Shown in pieces: positions 62,711 through 64,000 of a DNA stretch of 64,000 nucleotides. Position 1 is the stretch's first letter, and each line of letters begins with the position of its first letter. The position numbers and the translations under genes were made by a program. The notes under the pieces are model-generated. The model did not search any database. It worked only from the letters and a program-made list of their open reading frames with translations, and was not told where the DNA came from. The stretch lies in assembly GCF_003260195.1 (NCBI RefSeq), contig NZ_QEIH01000006.1, forward strand, positions 310,001 to 374,000. Direction: 5' to 3'. Source of the stretch: Lutibacter citreus. Lineage in GTDB: Bacteria > Bacteroidota > Bacteroidia > Flavobacteriales > Flavobacteriaceae.

Positions 62711-63913
62711 TTGAATTTTTCCTTATACATAGCTAAACGATATTTATTCTCAAAAAGCAGTAACAACACCATAAACATTATTACAATTATTGCTGCTATT
62801 GGAGTAATTATTGGAACCTTAGCTTTGTTTATTGTATTATCTGGTTTTTCTGGTTTACGAGAATTTAGTACCGGATTTTTAAACACCTCTGATCCTGATG
62901 TTAAAATTACTTCTGTAAAGGGAAAATCTTTTATATTTAATAATAAAATTAGTTCCTATTTAAACGAACAAAAAGGTATTGCTTCTTATACTAAAGTAAT
63001 TGAAGAACGTGCTTTTTTTGAATTCAACAAAAAAACCCATATTGCATATATTAAGGGCGTTGACACCAATTTTACCAAAGTTAACAGCATAGATTCTACA
63101 ATATTTATCGGTACTTGGTTAGATAAAAAAATACCTGCAGGAGTAGTTATAGGGAACGGAATTTCAAACATCTTATCCGTAGGTGTATTTGATTTCTTAG
63201 AACCTTTAAAAATTTATGTTCCAAAACCTGGAAAGGGATATGCAATAAATCCAAAAAATGCTTTCAATCAAATTGAAACTCAGCCAATTGGAGTATTTTC
63301 TATAACCGAAGATATTGACAGGAAATTTACGTTTGTACCTCTTAAATTAGCGCAAAATTTATTAAATTATAAACAAGAACAAATTTCAGCAATTGAATTA
63401 AAAGTAGTAAATCTTGATGACAGAGAAGATGTTATTACTGATTTAAAAAACAAACTTGGACCAGATTTTAATATTGAAACCAGAGAACAGTTAAATGAGC
63501 TTTTTTATAAAATGTTAAACACTGAAAATTTAGCATCTTATTTAATTTTTACACTTATTTTAATTATTGCCCTATTCAATGTAATTGGAGCAATAATTAT
63601 GATGATATTGGATAAAAAAGACAACTTAAAAACTTTATATAATTTAGGCGCAACTATAAAAGATATTAAACGTGTATTTATTTTACAAGGCTTTTTATTA
63701 TCTTTTTTTGGCCTAATAATAGGCCTTTCATTGGGAGTTATTTTGGTTATATTACAAAAAGAATATAGCTTATTTATGATAACCCAACACTTGGCTTATC
63801 CCATTAAATTCACGTTTCAAAATTTATTTACAGTTATTGTAACAATTTTGGTACTTGGGTTTATTTCCTCTAAAATTGCGAGTAGTAGAATTTCAAAAAA
63901 ACTAGTAGAATAA
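62711..63913 (+). CDS. LolC/E-like ABC transporter permease
   Basis: A 400-residue FtsX-type permease: one N-terminal helix (about 22-47), a large periplasmic domain and three C-terminal helices (about 275-395), the layout of LolC/LolE lipoprotein-release proteins. It begins with FSLYIAKRYLFSKSSNN, typical of this family. The start appears to be TTG at 62711, directly after the rbfA stop; the first in-frame ATG is much later. The ATPase partner is not adjacent. Confidence 0.9.
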   Translation: MNFSLYIAKRYLFSKSSNNTINIITIIAAIGVIIGTLALFIVLSGFSGLREFSTGFLNTSDPDVKITSVKGKSFIFNNKISSYLNEQKGIASYTKVIEERAFFEFNKKTHIAYIKGVDTNFTKVNSIDSTIFIGTWLDKKIPAGVVIGNGISNILSVGVFDFLEPLKIYVPKPGKGYAINPKNAFNQIETQPIGVFSITEDIDRKFTFVPLKLAQNLLNYKQEQISAIELKVVNLDDREDVITDLKNKLGPDFNIETREQLNELFYKMLNTENLASYLIFTLILIIALFNVIGAIIMMILDKKDNLKTLYNLGATIKDIKRVFILQGFLLSFFGLIIGLSLGVILVILQKEYSLFMITQHLAYPIKFTFQNLFTVIVTILVLGFISSKIASSRISKKLVE

Positions 63914-63914
63914 C

Positions 63915-64000
63915 TTAAGGTTTTTTAAAAATGTAAAGTTTATTTTCTGAATCACTTACAATATATATCTTATTGTTATGAATAACAATTCCTTCAGCTT
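63915..64000 (-). CDS. C-terminal end of a gene running past the window edge
   Basis: On the minus strand an open frame enters at 64000 and stops at 63915-63917. The 27 visible residues (AEGIVIHNNKIYIVSDSENK, then LYIFKKP) resemble the end of beta-propeller proteins such as the SdiA-regulated family. It converges on the permease gene with a one-base gap. Too short for a firm call. Confidence 0.5.
   Translation of the reverse strand, partial: AEGIVIHNNKIYIVSDSENKLYIFKKP

Overview
The window looks like a chromosomal piece of a marine member of the Bacteroidota, most likely a flavobacterium. The DNA is AT-rich. Several genes are preceded by the Bacteroidota promoter pattern (TTG or TTTG, about 17-23 bases, then TAnnTTTG). 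The tRNA gene does not encode its CCA end. The gene order ftsX / DUF3098 / uppP / truB and the mce-mmd-mutAB set also fit this phylum. No transposase, integrase or CRISPR array is visible.

Layout. (1) 95-11,400, minus strand: a defence-type accessory block that ends beside a tRNA(CAT) gene. It holds a type I restriction-modification operon, hsdM - large KAP-type NTPase - hsdS - hsdR. Upstream of it is a separate three-gene module: a GHKL ATPase, a STAS-like DUF4325 protein and a PIN-domain nuclease. (2) 11,567-23,037: ordinary chromosome: tRNA, an outer-membrane protein, a polyprenyl diphosphate synthase, a TetR-controlled RND efflux operon with its own terminator, recX, two small envelope proteins and an L-threonine dehydrogenase-like SDR. 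(3) 23,292-32,751, plus strand: a complete succinyl-CoA to propionate route: methylmalonyl-CoA epimerase, a four-subunit biotin-dependent Na+-pumping methylmalonyl-CoA decarboxylase, a CoA-transferase and both subunits of methylmalonyl-CoA mutase. The MeaB/ArgK chaperone of the mutase lies at 55.7-56.7 kb. (4) 32,809-54,714: a carbohydrate locus for a sulfated, fucose-containing glycan. It has two AraC regulators, two GH29 fucosidases, a GH2-like enzyme, a sialate O-acetylesterase-like esterase, two S1 sulfatases, a frameshifted GH43 enzyme, a fucose permease, a sugar mutarotase and four oxidoreductases or dehydratases resembling the non-phosphorylated L-fucose pathway. No SusC/SusD pair is in the window. 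(5) 54,812-64,000: housekeeping genes (HAD phosphatase, MeaB, BI-1 family protein, thioredoxin-like protein, truB, uppP, ftsX, rbfA, a LolC/E-like permease).

How the parts fit. Fucose released by the glycosidases after desulfation would enter through the permease, be epimerised by the mutarotase, then oxidised and dehydrated towards three-carbon acids. The propionate module would let the cell dispose of succinate while pumping Na+. The locus in region 4 shows recent rearrangement: a duplicated mutarotase-end/signal-peptide segment now supplies the start of the GH2-like gene, a GH28-type gene survives only as its last 57 codons, and the GH43 gene carries a one-base frameshift.

The most unusual candidates are the macro-like/EVE-like/KAP protein inside the restriction operon, and the ATPase/STAS-like/PIN module beside the tRNA. 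Functions are inferred from motifs read by eye; no database search was run.
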